NCBI RefSeq assembly: GCF_004340945.1
Contig: NZ_SLYD01000003.1
Span: 372,001-436,000 of the forward strand
Source of the DNA: Sphingomonas sp. PP-F2F-A104-K0414
Lineage (GTDB): Bacteria > Pseudomonadota > Alphaproteobacteria > Sphingomonadales > Sphingomonadaceae
Length of the DNA stretch: 64,000 nucleotides
Direction: 5' to 3'
In this document: positions 49,616-57,850 of the stretch, piece after piece
Numbering within the stretch: position 1 is the first letter of the stretch
How the letters are laid out: the number at the start of each line of letters is the position of its first letter
Program-made: the position numbers and the translations under genes
The notes under the pieces: model-generated
Database searches by the model: none
Seen by the model: the letters and a program-made list of their open reading frames with translations, nothing else
What the model was told of the DNA's origin: nothing

Positions 49616-50280
49616 GCGCCGAGCCTTTCCAGCGTCGGCAGCAGTTCGTCGTAGCCATCGATCACCGCGTCGGCGCCAAGCTCGGCGACCGGCTGCATCA
49701 GGAAGCCGAAGCTGCACGCGATCGTCGGCAACCCCGCCGCCTGTCCGGCCTGGATGTCGAAGACCGAATCGCCGACGAACGCGGCGCGGCCACCGCCACA
49801 CAGCTTCACCATCGCATGGATCGGCATCGGCGAGGGCTTCGACTCGGTCAGCGTGTCGCCGCCGAGGATACACGCGAAACGCTCGGTCAGCCCGAGTTCG
49901 GCGAGCACGGTCCGAGCGAACCGCTCGATCTTGTTGGTGACGATGCCGAGCGTCACGCCCTTCGCCGCCAGGGCGTCGAGCGCCTCGATCACGCCCGGAT
50001 ACGGTCTGGTATGCACGCAGATATTCGCCTCGTAGTAAGCGAGAAGCCTGGCATGCAGCGTGTCGAGCATCGCCTCGTCATAGCCGCCGGTCGCAGTCAG
50101 GCCCTGTTTGAGCATATGCCGCGCGCCGCCGCCGATCATCGGCTTGACCTGCTCGACGGTAAGCTGTGGGCGATCGACCGAGGCGAGCGCATGATTGACC
50201 GCGGCGGCAAGGTCTCCACTGGTGTCGAGCAGCGTGCCGTCGAGGTCGAACCCGACGATATCGAATAAAAAATGCGTCAT
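49612..50280 (-). CDS. gph: HAD-family phosphoglycolate phosphatase
   Basis: HAD hydrolase of 222 residues with the nucleophile motif FDLDGTLLDTS (D12/D14), the cap domain, and motif III KPSPMP with motif IV GDSVFDIQAG. It matches Gph, which removes 2-phosphoglycolate produced by DNA repair, though the substrate is inferred from family. The gene is divergent from glmU with a 62-bp gap, and its end overlaps the VanZ-like gene (ATGA). Confidence 0.85.
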   Translation of the reverse strand: MTHFLFDIVGFDLDGTLLDTSGDLAAAVNHALASVDRPQLTVEQVKPMIGGGARHMLKQGLTATGGYDEAMLDTLHARLLAYYEANICVHTRPYPGVIEALDALAAKGVTLGIVTNKIERFARTVLAELGLTERFACILGGDTLTESKPSPMPIHAMVKLCGGGRAAFVGDSVFDIQAGQAAGLPTIACSFGFLMQPVAELGADAVIDGYDELLPTLERLGA

Positions 50281-50342
50281 TGCACGGGGGCCTGCCAGCG
50301 ACGCTATGGAATTGGCAAGGCTTTCGTGGCAGCGATCCTTCC

Positions 50343-51722
50343 ATGACGACGCATTCCAACGACCAACCGTTTCCGGTGCATCCGATCGCGGTAGTGATCC
50401 TCGCGGCCGGCAAGGGCACGCGGATGAAATCGGACCTGCACAAGGTGCTTCACCCGATCGCCGGGCGGCCGATGCTGCTGCATCTGGTTGCAAGCGCGGC
50501 GACATTGCACCCCGCGAAGACGGTCGTCGTCACTGGGGCGGGGCGCGAGCAGGTCGAGGCGGCGGTCGCGCCACACGGCATCGCCACCGCGCTCCAGGCC
50601 GAACAGCTCGGTACCGGCCATGCGGTGGCGCAGGCCCGCGCGGCACTTGCCGGGTTCGAAGGCGACGTTCTGATCCTTTACGGCGACGTGCCGCTGGTCA
50701 CCGCCGCGACGATGCAGCGGATGATCGACCGATTGCACGGCGACGATATGCCTGCGGTGGTCGTTCTCGGCTTCCGCCCCGCCGATCCCGGCGCCTATGG
50801 TCGCGTCATCGCCGACGCTGCGGGCCGGATGGACCGAATCGTCGAGTATAAGGACGCATCGGAGGCGGAACGCGCGGTGACGCTCTGCAATTCCGGACTG
50901 ATGGCGGTGCGTTCGACAGACCTCTTCGCGTTGCTCGACCGGCTCGGCAACGACAATGCGGCGGGCGAACATTACCTTACCGATATCGTCGAGCTTGCCG
51001 CCGCCGCAGGCCGTTCGTCCGCCGTCATCGAAACCGGCGCGGACGAAGTGGCCGGCGTCAACAGCCGTGGCGAGCTCGCCGGCGTCGAGGCTGCCTGGCA
51101 GACGATGCGTCGCGCACAGGCGATGGCGGACGGCGTGACGCTGATCGCGCCCGACACCGTCTGGTTCGCGCACGACACGCAACTTGGCCGCGACGTGGTG
51201 ATCGAGCCCAACGTCGTGTTCGGCCCCGGCGCGCGGATCGAGGACGGCGCGACGATCCACGCGTTCAGCCACGTCGAAGGCGCCACCGTCGGCAAGGGTG
51301 CCAATGTCGGCCCGTTCGCGCGCCTGCGCCCCGGCGCGGAACTGCACGCGGATGCCAAGGTCGGCAATTTCGTCGAGGTCAAGAAAGCCGTTATCGGCGA
51401 GGGCGCGAAGGTCAGCCACCTCACCTACATCGGCGATGCGGACATCGGTCCGGGCGCGAACATCGGCGCGGGGACGATCACCTGCAATTACGACGGCTAT
51501 TTCAAATACCGCACCGTCATCGGCGAGGGGGCGTTCATCGGCTCGAACTCGGCCTTGGTCGCGCCCGTGAATATCGGCGCCGGTGCGATCGTCGCAGCCG
51601 GCTCGGTGGTGACCGCCGATGTCGAGGCCGACGCGCTCGCGCTGGTCCGCCCCGAACAGATCGCCAAACCCGGCTGGGCGGCGCGTTTCCGTGAGAGAAT
51701 GCTTGCAAGGAAGCGGGCATGA
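50343..51722 (+). CDS. glmU: GlmU, bifunctional UDP-N-acetylglucosamine pyrophosphorylase/glucosamine-1-phosphate acetyltransferase
   Basis: Makes UDP-GlcNAc for peptidoglycan and lipid A. From the ATG at 50,343 the protein has 459 residues: the pyrophosphorylase domain (LAAGKGTRM, 20-28, to about 235) and the left-handed beta-helix acetyltransferase domain (hexapeptide repeats, GPFARLRPGAELHADAKVG, to IVAAGSVVTADV). It is followed by a small lipoprotein gene and glmS, the next enzyme in the pathway, so amino-sugar supply is set by one operon. Confidence 0.97.
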   Translation: MTTHSNDQPFPVHPIAVVILAAGKGTRMKSDLHKVLHPIAGRPMLLHLVASAATLHPAKTVVVTGAGREQVEAAVAPHGIATALQAEQLGTGHAVAQARAALAGFEGDVLILYGDVPLVTAATMQRMIDRLHGDDMPAVVVLGFRPADPGAYGRVIADAAGRMDRIVEYKDASEAERAVTLCNSGLMAVRSTDLFALLDRLGNDNAAGEHYLTDIVELAAAAGRSSAVIETGADEVAGVNSRGELAGVEAAWQTMRRAQAMADGVTLIAPDTVWFAHDTQLGRDVVIEPNVVFGPGARIEDGATIHAFSHVEGATVGKGANVGPFARLRPGAELHADAKVGNFVEVKKAVIGEGAKVSHLTYIGDADIGPGANIGAGTITCNYDGYFKYRTVIGEGAFIGSNSALVAPVNIGAGAIVAAGSVVTADVEADALALVRPEQIAKPGWAARFRERMLARKRA

Positions 51723-52153
51723 GGATCGTCGCACCGGCGCTACTCGCAGCGTTGGCAGGGTGCGCCACGCCTCAGATTTCGCGCGATGCGGTAGTGCCGA
51801 TGGTCGCGATCGAGCGGGCCGCGGCGCTGGCCCCCGGTGCGTATCCGGGCGTCTTCGTCATGACGGTGCGTGCGTCAGGACGACAGGGATCGAGCCTTTA
51901 TCTCAATTCGGAAACCGACTATCGCGACCCGCGCAACCTCTCGCTCGAGGTTCGACCGATCGCGCAGGCGCAGCTCGAAAGCCGGCTCGGTACCCCCGTC
52001 GACACCGCGTTGCAGGGGCGGACGATCCATGTCGACGGCGAAGCCCGCCGGGTACGGATCAACTTTACCTACGACGGCCGCCCGACCGGCAAATATTATT
52101 ATCAGACCCATGTTGTCATCGAGCGGGGCGAACAGCTCCTCTCGGTCGACTGA
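51719..52153 (+). CDS. Small lipoprotein between glmU and glmS
   Basis: A 144-residue protein with a lipobox LAALAGCATPQ (Cys15). The start overlaps the glmU stop (ATGA). After the signal it contains a small beta-rich domain, with DYRDPRNLSLEVRPIAQAQL and RRVRINFTYDGRPTGKYYYQTHV. No family is recognised. Its position between glmU and glmS, both of the UDP-GlcNAc pathway, hints at an envelope role, but this is guilt by association. Confidence 0.75.
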   Translation: MRIVAPALLAALAGCATPQISRDAVVPMVAIERAAALAPGAYPGVFVMTVRASGRQGSSLYLNSETDYRDPRNLSLEVRPIAQAQLESRLGTPVDTALQGRTIHVDGEARRVRINFTYDGRPTGKYYYQTHVVIERGEQLLSVD

Positions 52154-52172
52154 ACGAGAACGGACAGGCGTT

Positions 52173-53996
52173 ATGTGTGGCATCGTTGGAATTCTGAGCG
52201 GCGACGACGTCGCGGGCCGGTTGCTCGACGGCCTGAAGCGGCTCGAATATCGCGGGTATGACTCGGCGGGTATCGCCACCGATAATGACGGCGCGATCGA
52301 GCGTCGGCGCGCGTCGGGGAAACTCGTCAACCTCGCGAACGAACTCGCCGCGCATCCGCTGCCGGGCAAGACCGGGATCGCCCATACCCGCTGGGCGACG
52401 CATGGCGGCCCGACCACCAACAACGCGCATCCGCATGCGACCGGCGAAGTCGCGGTGGTCCACAACGGGATCATCGAGAACTTCAAGCCGCTGCGCGAAG
52501 AGCTGACCGCGCGTGGTCGCGTGTTCACCAGCGAGACCGATACCGAAGTCGTCGCGCATCTGGTCAGCGAGAAGGTCGAGGCGGGAATGGATCCGGTCTC
52601 CGCCGTCCGCGACGTGCTGCCACGCCTGCACGGCGCGTTCGCGCTCGCGATCCTGTTCCGCCAGCATCCCGACCTGCTGATCGGTGCGCGTCTCGGCTCG
52701 CCCTTGGTTGTCGGCCACGGCGACGGCGAGATGTACCTCGGCTCGGACGCGCTCGCGCTCGCGCCGCTGACGCAGCGGATCGCGTATCTCGACGAGGGCG
52801 ACTGGGTCGTGCTCACGCGTGACGGCGCCCAGGTCTATGACCGCGACAACGCGCCCGTCGAGCGAGCGATCACGATTTCGGGCGTCACCGGCGATGTGAT
52901 CTCGAAGGGCAACCACAAGCACTACATGCTCAAGGAGATTTACGAGCAGCCGATCGTCGTCGCGCAGACGCTGCGCTCGTATCTCAAGCGGATGGAGGGC
53001 GAGGTATCGCTGCCGATCCCCGAGTTCGATCTGTCGAGCATCAAGCGCGTGACGATCGTCGCGTGCGGGACGAGCTTCTATGCCGGCATGGTCGCCAAAT
53101 ACTGGTTCGAGCAGTTCGCGCGCGTTCCCGTCGATCTCGATGTCGCGTCGGAATTCCGGTACCGCGCGCCGGTGATGGAAGACGGCGGCTTGGCGCTGTT
53201 CATCTCGCAGTCGGGCGAGACCGCGGACACGCTGGCCGCGCTGCGTCACGCCAAGGCGGAGGGGCAGAAGATCGCGGTCGTCGTCAACGTGCCGACCAGC
53301 TCGATGGCGCGCGAAGCGGATCTGCTGCTGCCGACGCATGCCGGGCCGGAAATCGGCGTGGCCTCGACCAAGGCGTTTACTTGCCAGCTTGCCGTGCTGG
53401 CCGCGCTTGCCGCAAACCTGGCGCGCGCGAAGGGGCTGCTGACGCGGGATCAGGAGCGCGAGATCGTCCGCCACCTCGCCGAGGCCCCTGCCGCACTCAA
53501 CGGCGCGCTTGCGTATGACGAGGCTATCGAGGCGATGGCGCACAAGATCGCGAGCGCGCGCGACGTGCTGTATCTTGGCCGCGGCACGGATTACCCGCTG
53601 GCGCTCGAAGGCGCACTGAAGCTGAAGGAAATCAGCTACATCCATGCCGAGGGCTATGCCGCTGGCGAGATGAAGCACGGACCGATCGCGCTGATCGACG
53701 AGCATGTCCCGGTCATCGTCATTGCACCGTCGGGGCCGCTGTTCGAAAAGACTGTCAGCAACATGCAGGAAGTCATGGCACGCGGCGGCAAGGTCGTGCT
53801 GATCTCGGACTATGACGGGATCCAGGCGGCCGGCGAAGGCTGCATGGCGACGATCACCATGCCCAAGGTCCACCCGCTGATCGCGCCGCTGGTCTATGCG
53901 GTGCCGGTGCAGCTACTGGCGTATCACGTGGCGGTGCTCAAGGGCACGGATGTCGACCAGCCGCGCAACCTCGCGAAGAGCGTCACGGTCGAGTAG
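52173..53996 (+). CDS. glmS: GlmS, glutamine--fructose-6-phosphate aminotransferase
   Basis: Makes glucosamine-6-phosphate from fructose-6-phosphate and glutamine. The 607-residue protein has the N-terminal glutaminase domain with catalytic Cys2 (MCGIVGIL) and two SIS sugar-isomerase domains (about 285-595; CGTSFYAGMVAKYW and SQSGETADTLAALRHAK), ending LAKSVTVE. It starts 19 bp after the small lipoprotein gene. No glmS ribozyme-like element is seen upstream, as expected outside Firmicutes. Confidence 0.97.
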   Translation: MCGIVGILSGDDVAGRLLDGLKRLEYRGYDSAGIATDNDGAIERRRASGKLVNLANELAAHPLPGKTGIAHTRWATHGGPTTNNAHPHATGEVAVVHNGIIENFKPLREELTARGRVFTSETDTEVVAHLVSEKVEAGMDPVSAVRDVLPRLHGAFALAILFRQHPDLLIGARLGSPLVVGHGDGEMYLGSDALALAPLTQRIAYLDEGDWVVLTRDGAQVYDRDNAPVERAITISGVTGDVISKGNHKHYMLKEIYEQPIVVAQTLRSYLKRMEGEVSLPIPEFDLSSIKRVTIVACGTSFYAGMVAKYWFEQFARVPVDLDVASEFRYRAPVMEDGGLALFISQSGETADTLAALRHAKAEGQKIAVVVNVPTSSMAREADLLLPTHAGPEIGVASTKAFTCQLAVLAALAANLARAKGLLTRDQEREIVRHLAEAPAALNGALAYDEAIEAMAHKIASARDVLYLGRGTDYPLALEGALKLKEISYIHAEGYAAGEMKHGPIALIDEHVPVIVIAPSGPLFEKTVSNMQEVMARGGKVVLISDYDGIQAAGEGCMATITMPKVHPLIAPLVYAVPVQLLAYHVAVLKGTDVDQPRNLAKSVTVE

Positions 53997-54013
53997 CGTA
54001 CGCGAGCATTTAA

Positions 54014-54140
54014 ATCCTCCCCCGCATGGGGGAGGTGTCGCCGGAGGTGACGGAGGAGGAGGAACGCGCAACAGCGGTAATTCCTTTCCTCCCCCTCCGT
54101 CAGGCTGGCGCCTGCCACCTCCCCCTTGCGGGGGAGGATT
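54014..54140. repeat. Intergenic inverted repeat, family C
   Basis: ATCCTCCCCCGCATGGGGGAGGTG and CACCTCCCCCTTGCGGGGGAGGAT are the outer arms. It lies between the converging glmS and dps-like genes. Confidence 0.88.
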
Positions 54141-54151
54141 GCAACATCGCC

Positions 54152-54754
54152 TTACTTGTCGCTGCGGACGAGTTCAGTCTCGGCGAGATGTTCGGCCAGG
54201 AACCACACTTGCGGCTCGTGCGTGCGGATGATGTTGCTCACCAGCAGGTCGTTGGTGCCATCGTCACCGGACTCGTCGGCGGCTTCCGCGCCCTCATGCG
54301 CCTGGCGCAAGATGATCTCGTGCGCTTCGAGCAGGCGTGCGAGCTGCGTCGGGACATCCTCGCGGCCCTTGGGCGGGCGGGGGATCGTCGTCATCTCGGC
54401 GACGTCGTGCGCCATCGCGATCGAGATGCCGCCAAGCGCCATGATCCGTTCCGCAATGAGATCGACCAGCGCAGCCTGCTCCTCGTAATGTTTGTCGAGC
54501 AGCAGGTGCAGTTGGTAGAAGGTGGCGCCCGACATCTGCCAATGATGCTTCTTGTACATGTCGCGGATCGTCATCGTATCCGCGAGTACCTGGTTCAGCG
54601 TCGCGACGCTCTGCGCGCGGGCGTTGTCCTCCAGCGCGATCGGCAGGCGCTTGAGCGTGCCGTAAGGCTGAATCTCGCGGTATTCGACCTTGTACTGCGG
54701 CTGCGCCTCGACCGACGTATCGAGCTTGGGCAATTTTGCGGGCTTCTTCGCCAT
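54152..54754 (-). CDS. Dps-family DNA-binding ferritin-like protein
   Basis: A 200-residue member of the Dps/bacterioferritin superfamily, which stores iron and protects DNA under stress. The ferroxidase motif area is KHHWQMSGATFYQLHLLLDKHYEEQAALVDLIAERI (about 69-104), with HDVAEMTT following. The basic N-terminal tail (AKKPAKLPKL) could bind DNA. The start at 54,754 follows AGGAA. It is divergent from the ROK-kinase gene, with a 188-bp gap that should hold both promoters. Confidence 0.9.
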   Translation of the reverse strand: MAKKPAKLPKLDTSVEAQPQYKVEYREIQPYGTLKRLPIALEDNARAQSVATLNQVLADTMTIRDMYKKHHWQMSGATFYQLHLLLDKHYEEQAALVDLIAERIMALGGISIAMAHDVAEMTTIPRPPKGREDVPTQLARLLEAHEIILRQAHEGAEAADESGDDGTNDLLVSNIIRTHEPQVWFLAEHLAETELVRSDK

Positions 54755-54942
54755 CGGGAAATTCCTGTCTGTTGACGTAAACCGAACTCGTTGAACGCAC
54801 GACTGCGCGGATCGACTGCGAACGAATTGTCCGCTCACAGTGATCGCGTTCGGTGGGCTTAGCACCATTACCCGTCGGCGCCCCCTTGACTGTGTGGCGT
54901 CCACAAAGGAAGCGGGCCGCCGCAACGTGTTGGGAGTTTGTG

Positions 54943-55857
54943 ATGACGGAAGCACCTCTGGTCGCAGGTATCGAACTTGGCGGGACCAAATGCATCTGTA
55001 TTCTTGCGCGCGGGCCCGACCAGATCGAGGAAACCGTGCGTATCCCGACTACCCGGCCCGACGAGACGATGGCGGCGATCGAAGCCGTGCTCGACCGGTG
55101 GAGCGGGTTCGTCGCGATCGGCATCGCCAGCTTCGGTCCGGTCTCGATCGATCGGCATTCGCATGATTACGGCCACATCACCTCGACCCCCAAGCCGGGC
55201 TGGGCGGGCACCGATGTCGCAGGGCGGTTGCAGCGCCGGTACGGCGTGCCGACCGGCTTCCACAGCGACGTCGTCGGCGCGGCGCTCGCCGAGGCGTTCT
55301 GGGGCGCGGCGAAGGGGCTGCCCGATATCGCGTACGTGACCGTCGGTACCGGCGTCGGCGCGGGGTTGATCGCCAACAACCGCCCGGTCGACGGGCTGAC
55401 GCATTCCGAGCTCGGCCATATCCGGCCTGCGCGGTTCCACGGCGACGACTGGATCGGCAATTGCCCGTTCCACGGCGCCTGCATCGAGGGGCTCGTCGCC
55501 GGTCCGGCGATCGCCGCACGGATCGGTCATCCTGCGGACGAGGCACCGGCCGAGCATCCGGTCTGGGACGGGGTCGCCGATGCGCTGGGGCAGCTGTGTC
55601 ACACGCTGGTGCTGACCGGGATCCCGCGACGCATCGTGATGGGCGGCGGTGTGATGGGCGCGTCGCACCTGTTCCCCCGCGTCCGCGCAGCGATGACGCG
55701 CAGCCTGGGGGGCTATATCACGCTGCCCGAGGTCGCGTTGACCGATACGTTCATCGTACCGCCTGCGTTGGGCAACAATGCCGGGCCGCTCGGGGCGATC
55801 GTGCTCGGCGGACAGGCGCTCGGCCATCAGCTGGAAACGTCGTTTACGGCGTCTTAA
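54943..55857 (+). CDS. ROK-family sugar kinase (fructokinase-like)
   Basis: A 304-residue kinase with MTEAPLVAGIELGGTKC at the start (ATP-binding DxGGT variant), VTVGTGVGAGLI, and the zinc-binding-type motif GNCPFHGACIEGLVAG (about 171-186). The EGLVAGPAI and IVMGGGVMG patterns resemble fructokinases of the ROK family in alphaproteobacteria. Sugar specificity is inferred. GGGAG lies ahead of the ATG. It is followed 91 bp later by the c-di-GMP regulator. Confidence 0.88.
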   Translation: MTEAPLVAGIELGGTKCICILARGPDQIEETVRIPTTRPDETMAAIEAVLDRWSGFVAIGIASFGPVSIDRHSHDYGHITSTPKPGWAGTDVAGRLQRRYGVPTGFHSDVVGAALAEAFWGAAKGLPDIAYVTVGTGVGAGLIANNRPVDGLTHSELGHIRPARFHGDDWIGNCPFHGACIEGLVAGPAIAARIGHPADEAPAEHPVWDGVADALGQLCHTLVLTGIPRRIVMGGGVMGASHLFPRVRAAMTRSLGGYITLPEVALTDTFIVPPALGNNAGPLGAIVLGGQALGHQLETSFTAS

Positions 55858-55948
55858 CCGTACCTCGTTACCGCTTCGTAGCAAGAACTGGAGGCACGTA
55901 TGCCATCGCTGGACGGCGACGGTCGTGTCTCACGAGGAGCGGTTTCCG

Positions 55949-57850
55949 ATGCGCATTCTGATCGTGGACGACGAGCCGCCGATGCACGACAGCTACCGGC
56001 GTAGTTTCGCCGGGCCACGATCGCGTACCGGGTCCGCCTTGGACGCGATGGCGGTCGAGCTGTTCGGCGACGACGGCGTCGATGCGACCGACGATGCGCC
56101 CCCGTTCGTACTGACCTATTGCGACCAGGGGCTCGACGCGGTCGCCGCGATCGAGCGGGCGGTGGTCGACGATGAGCCGTTCGCGGTTGCGTTCATCGAC
56201 GTGCGGATGCCGCCGGGAATCGATGGCCGCGAAACCGCGAAACGCATCCGCGCGCTCGATCCGGACATCAACATCGTCATCGTCACCGGCTATTCGGATT
56301 TCTCGCCGATCGAGATCAGCAAGGTCGCCGGCCCCGCCGACAAGATCTTCTACATCGCCAAGCCATTCGAGGTTGCCGAGATTTTGCAGACCGCGACCGC
56401 GCTCGCGCAGCGCTGGCGGAACGATCGTGATCTGGCGACGGCGCGCGACCTGCTCGCGGCACAGGTCGTGCAACTCGAGGAACAGGGTGCCGAACTGGCG
56501 GCGAACGAGAGTCGCGCGCTGCACATGGCGACGCACGATTCGCTGACCGACGCACCCAACCGGCTCGCCTTTTTGCGGGCGCTGGCGGCACGGACGCGCG
56601 ACGAAGGGCTGTTCGCCACCGTGATGATCGATCTCGATCGTTTCAAGCTGGTCAACGACACGCTCGGACATCTCGCCGGCGATGCGCTGATCCGCGAAAT
56701 CTGTGCGATTCTCAATCAGGCTGCGCCCGAGGGAGCGATCGTCGCGCGGCTCGGCGGCGACGAGTTCGGGATCCTGTTCGAGACGCCGGGCGAGGCGGCG
56801 GCGGTGATGGCCTGCGAACTGATCGTCAGCGCGTGCTCGGTCAGTCTGCAGGTGTTCGGCAATTCGGTGCAGGGTGGGGCCTCCGCCGGACTGGTCGTGA
56901 CCGCGGGCGGGCAGGGCGGCGATCCGATCGACGTGATCCGCCGTTCCGACCTTGCCCTCAACGACGCGAAGCGCGGCGGGCGCGGCATCGTCCGGCTGTT
57001 CGACGAGAGCATGGACGAAGGCATCCGTTTTCGCCGTCGCGTCGAATCCGGTCTCGGCCAGGCCATCGAAAGGGGCGAACTCAGCCTGGTCTATCAGCCG
57101 ATCGTCTCCCGCGATGCGATCGAGGTGGTCGGGTTCGAGGCGCTGGTCCGGTGGAATACACAGGAATATGGACTGATGAGCCCGGCGATCTTCATTCCGA
57201 TCGCGGAGGAATCGAACCTCATCCACGAACTTGGTGACTGGGTGCTGGGCGAGGCGCTCGACGTGCTGAAGCAATGGCCTGGCCAATATGTCTCGGTGAA
57301 CTTTTCCCCGCGCCAGTTTCGTCGCCACAATTTCGTCGGGCACATCATGAAGAGCGTTCAGCGCGCTGGCATCGCGCCGGCGCGGCTGCAGATCGAGATC
57401 ACCGAAACCGCGATCTTCGACGATGCGGAGCGCGCCGCCGAAACGCTCTACAAACTGCGGCAAATGGGCTTCCGGATCGCGCTCGACGATTTCGGCACGG
57501 GCTATTCGAGCCTCTACAATATCCGCAAGTTCGCGCTCGACTGCCTCAAGATCGACAAGTCGTTCATCGATGGCATGGGCCGCGAACGCGAAAGCGCGGC
57601 GATCGTCCATTCGATCATCCATCTCGGCCGCGCCCTCGGCCTCGGCGTCATCGCGGAAGGCGTCGAGACCGAGGCGCAGGTCCAGGCGCTTCGCCTCGCC
57701 GGCGCGAGCCATATGCAGGGGTATTTCTTCTCGCGCCCGGTCACCGCCGATCGCGCGCTCGAGATGGCGCTGACCGGCACGGTCGACGGTAGCGACGACG
57801 TGTCCAACGACGACCACAAGATTCGCCAGACGTTCGGGATACGCGGCTAA
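55949..57850 (+). CDS. Response regulator with GGDEF and EAL domains
   Basis: A 633-residue protein with a receiver (about 1-155), GGDEF (about 180-340) and EAL (about 355-615). The receiver has an inserted loop near residues 22-52 and the phosphoacceptor D84 in FIDVRMPPG. The GGDEF site is intact (GGDEF, 269-273), but the usual RxxD inhibitory site just upstream is missing (PEGAIVARL). The EAL site EALVRW (397-402) is intact, with DDFGTGYSSL following. Both synthesis and breakdown of c-di-GMP are possible. It starts at 55,949 after GAGGAG and overlaps its kinase (TAATG). Confidence 0.93.
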   Translation: MRILIVDDEPPMHDSYRRSFAGPRSRTGSALDAMAVELFGDDGVDATDDAPPFVLTYCDQGLDAVAAIERAVVDDEPFAVAFIDVRMPPGIDGRETAKRIRALDPDINIVIVTGYSDFSPIEISKVAGPADKIFYIAKPFEVAEILQTATALAQRWRNDRDLATARDLLAAQVVQLEEQGAELAANESRALHMATHDSLTDAPNRLAFLRALAARTRDEGLFATVMIDLDRFKLVNDTLGHLAGDALIREICAILNQAAPEGAIVARLGGDEFGILFETPGEAAAVMACELIVSACSVSLQVFGNSVQGGASAGLVVTAGGQGGDPIDVIRRSDLALNDAKRGGRGIVRLFDESMDEGIRFRRRVESGLGQAIERGELSLVYQPIVSRDAIEVVGFEALVRWNTQEYGLMSPAIFIPIAEESNLIHELGDWVLGEALDVLKQWPGQYVSVNFSPRQFRRHNFVGHIMKSVQRAGIAPARLQIEITETAIFDDAERAAETLYKLRQMGFRIALDDFGTGYSSLYNIRKFALDCLKIDKSFIDGMGRERESAAIVHSIIHLGRALGLGVIAEGVETEAQVQALRLAGASHMQGYFFSRPVTADRALEMALTGTVDGSDDVSNDDHKIRQTFGIRG

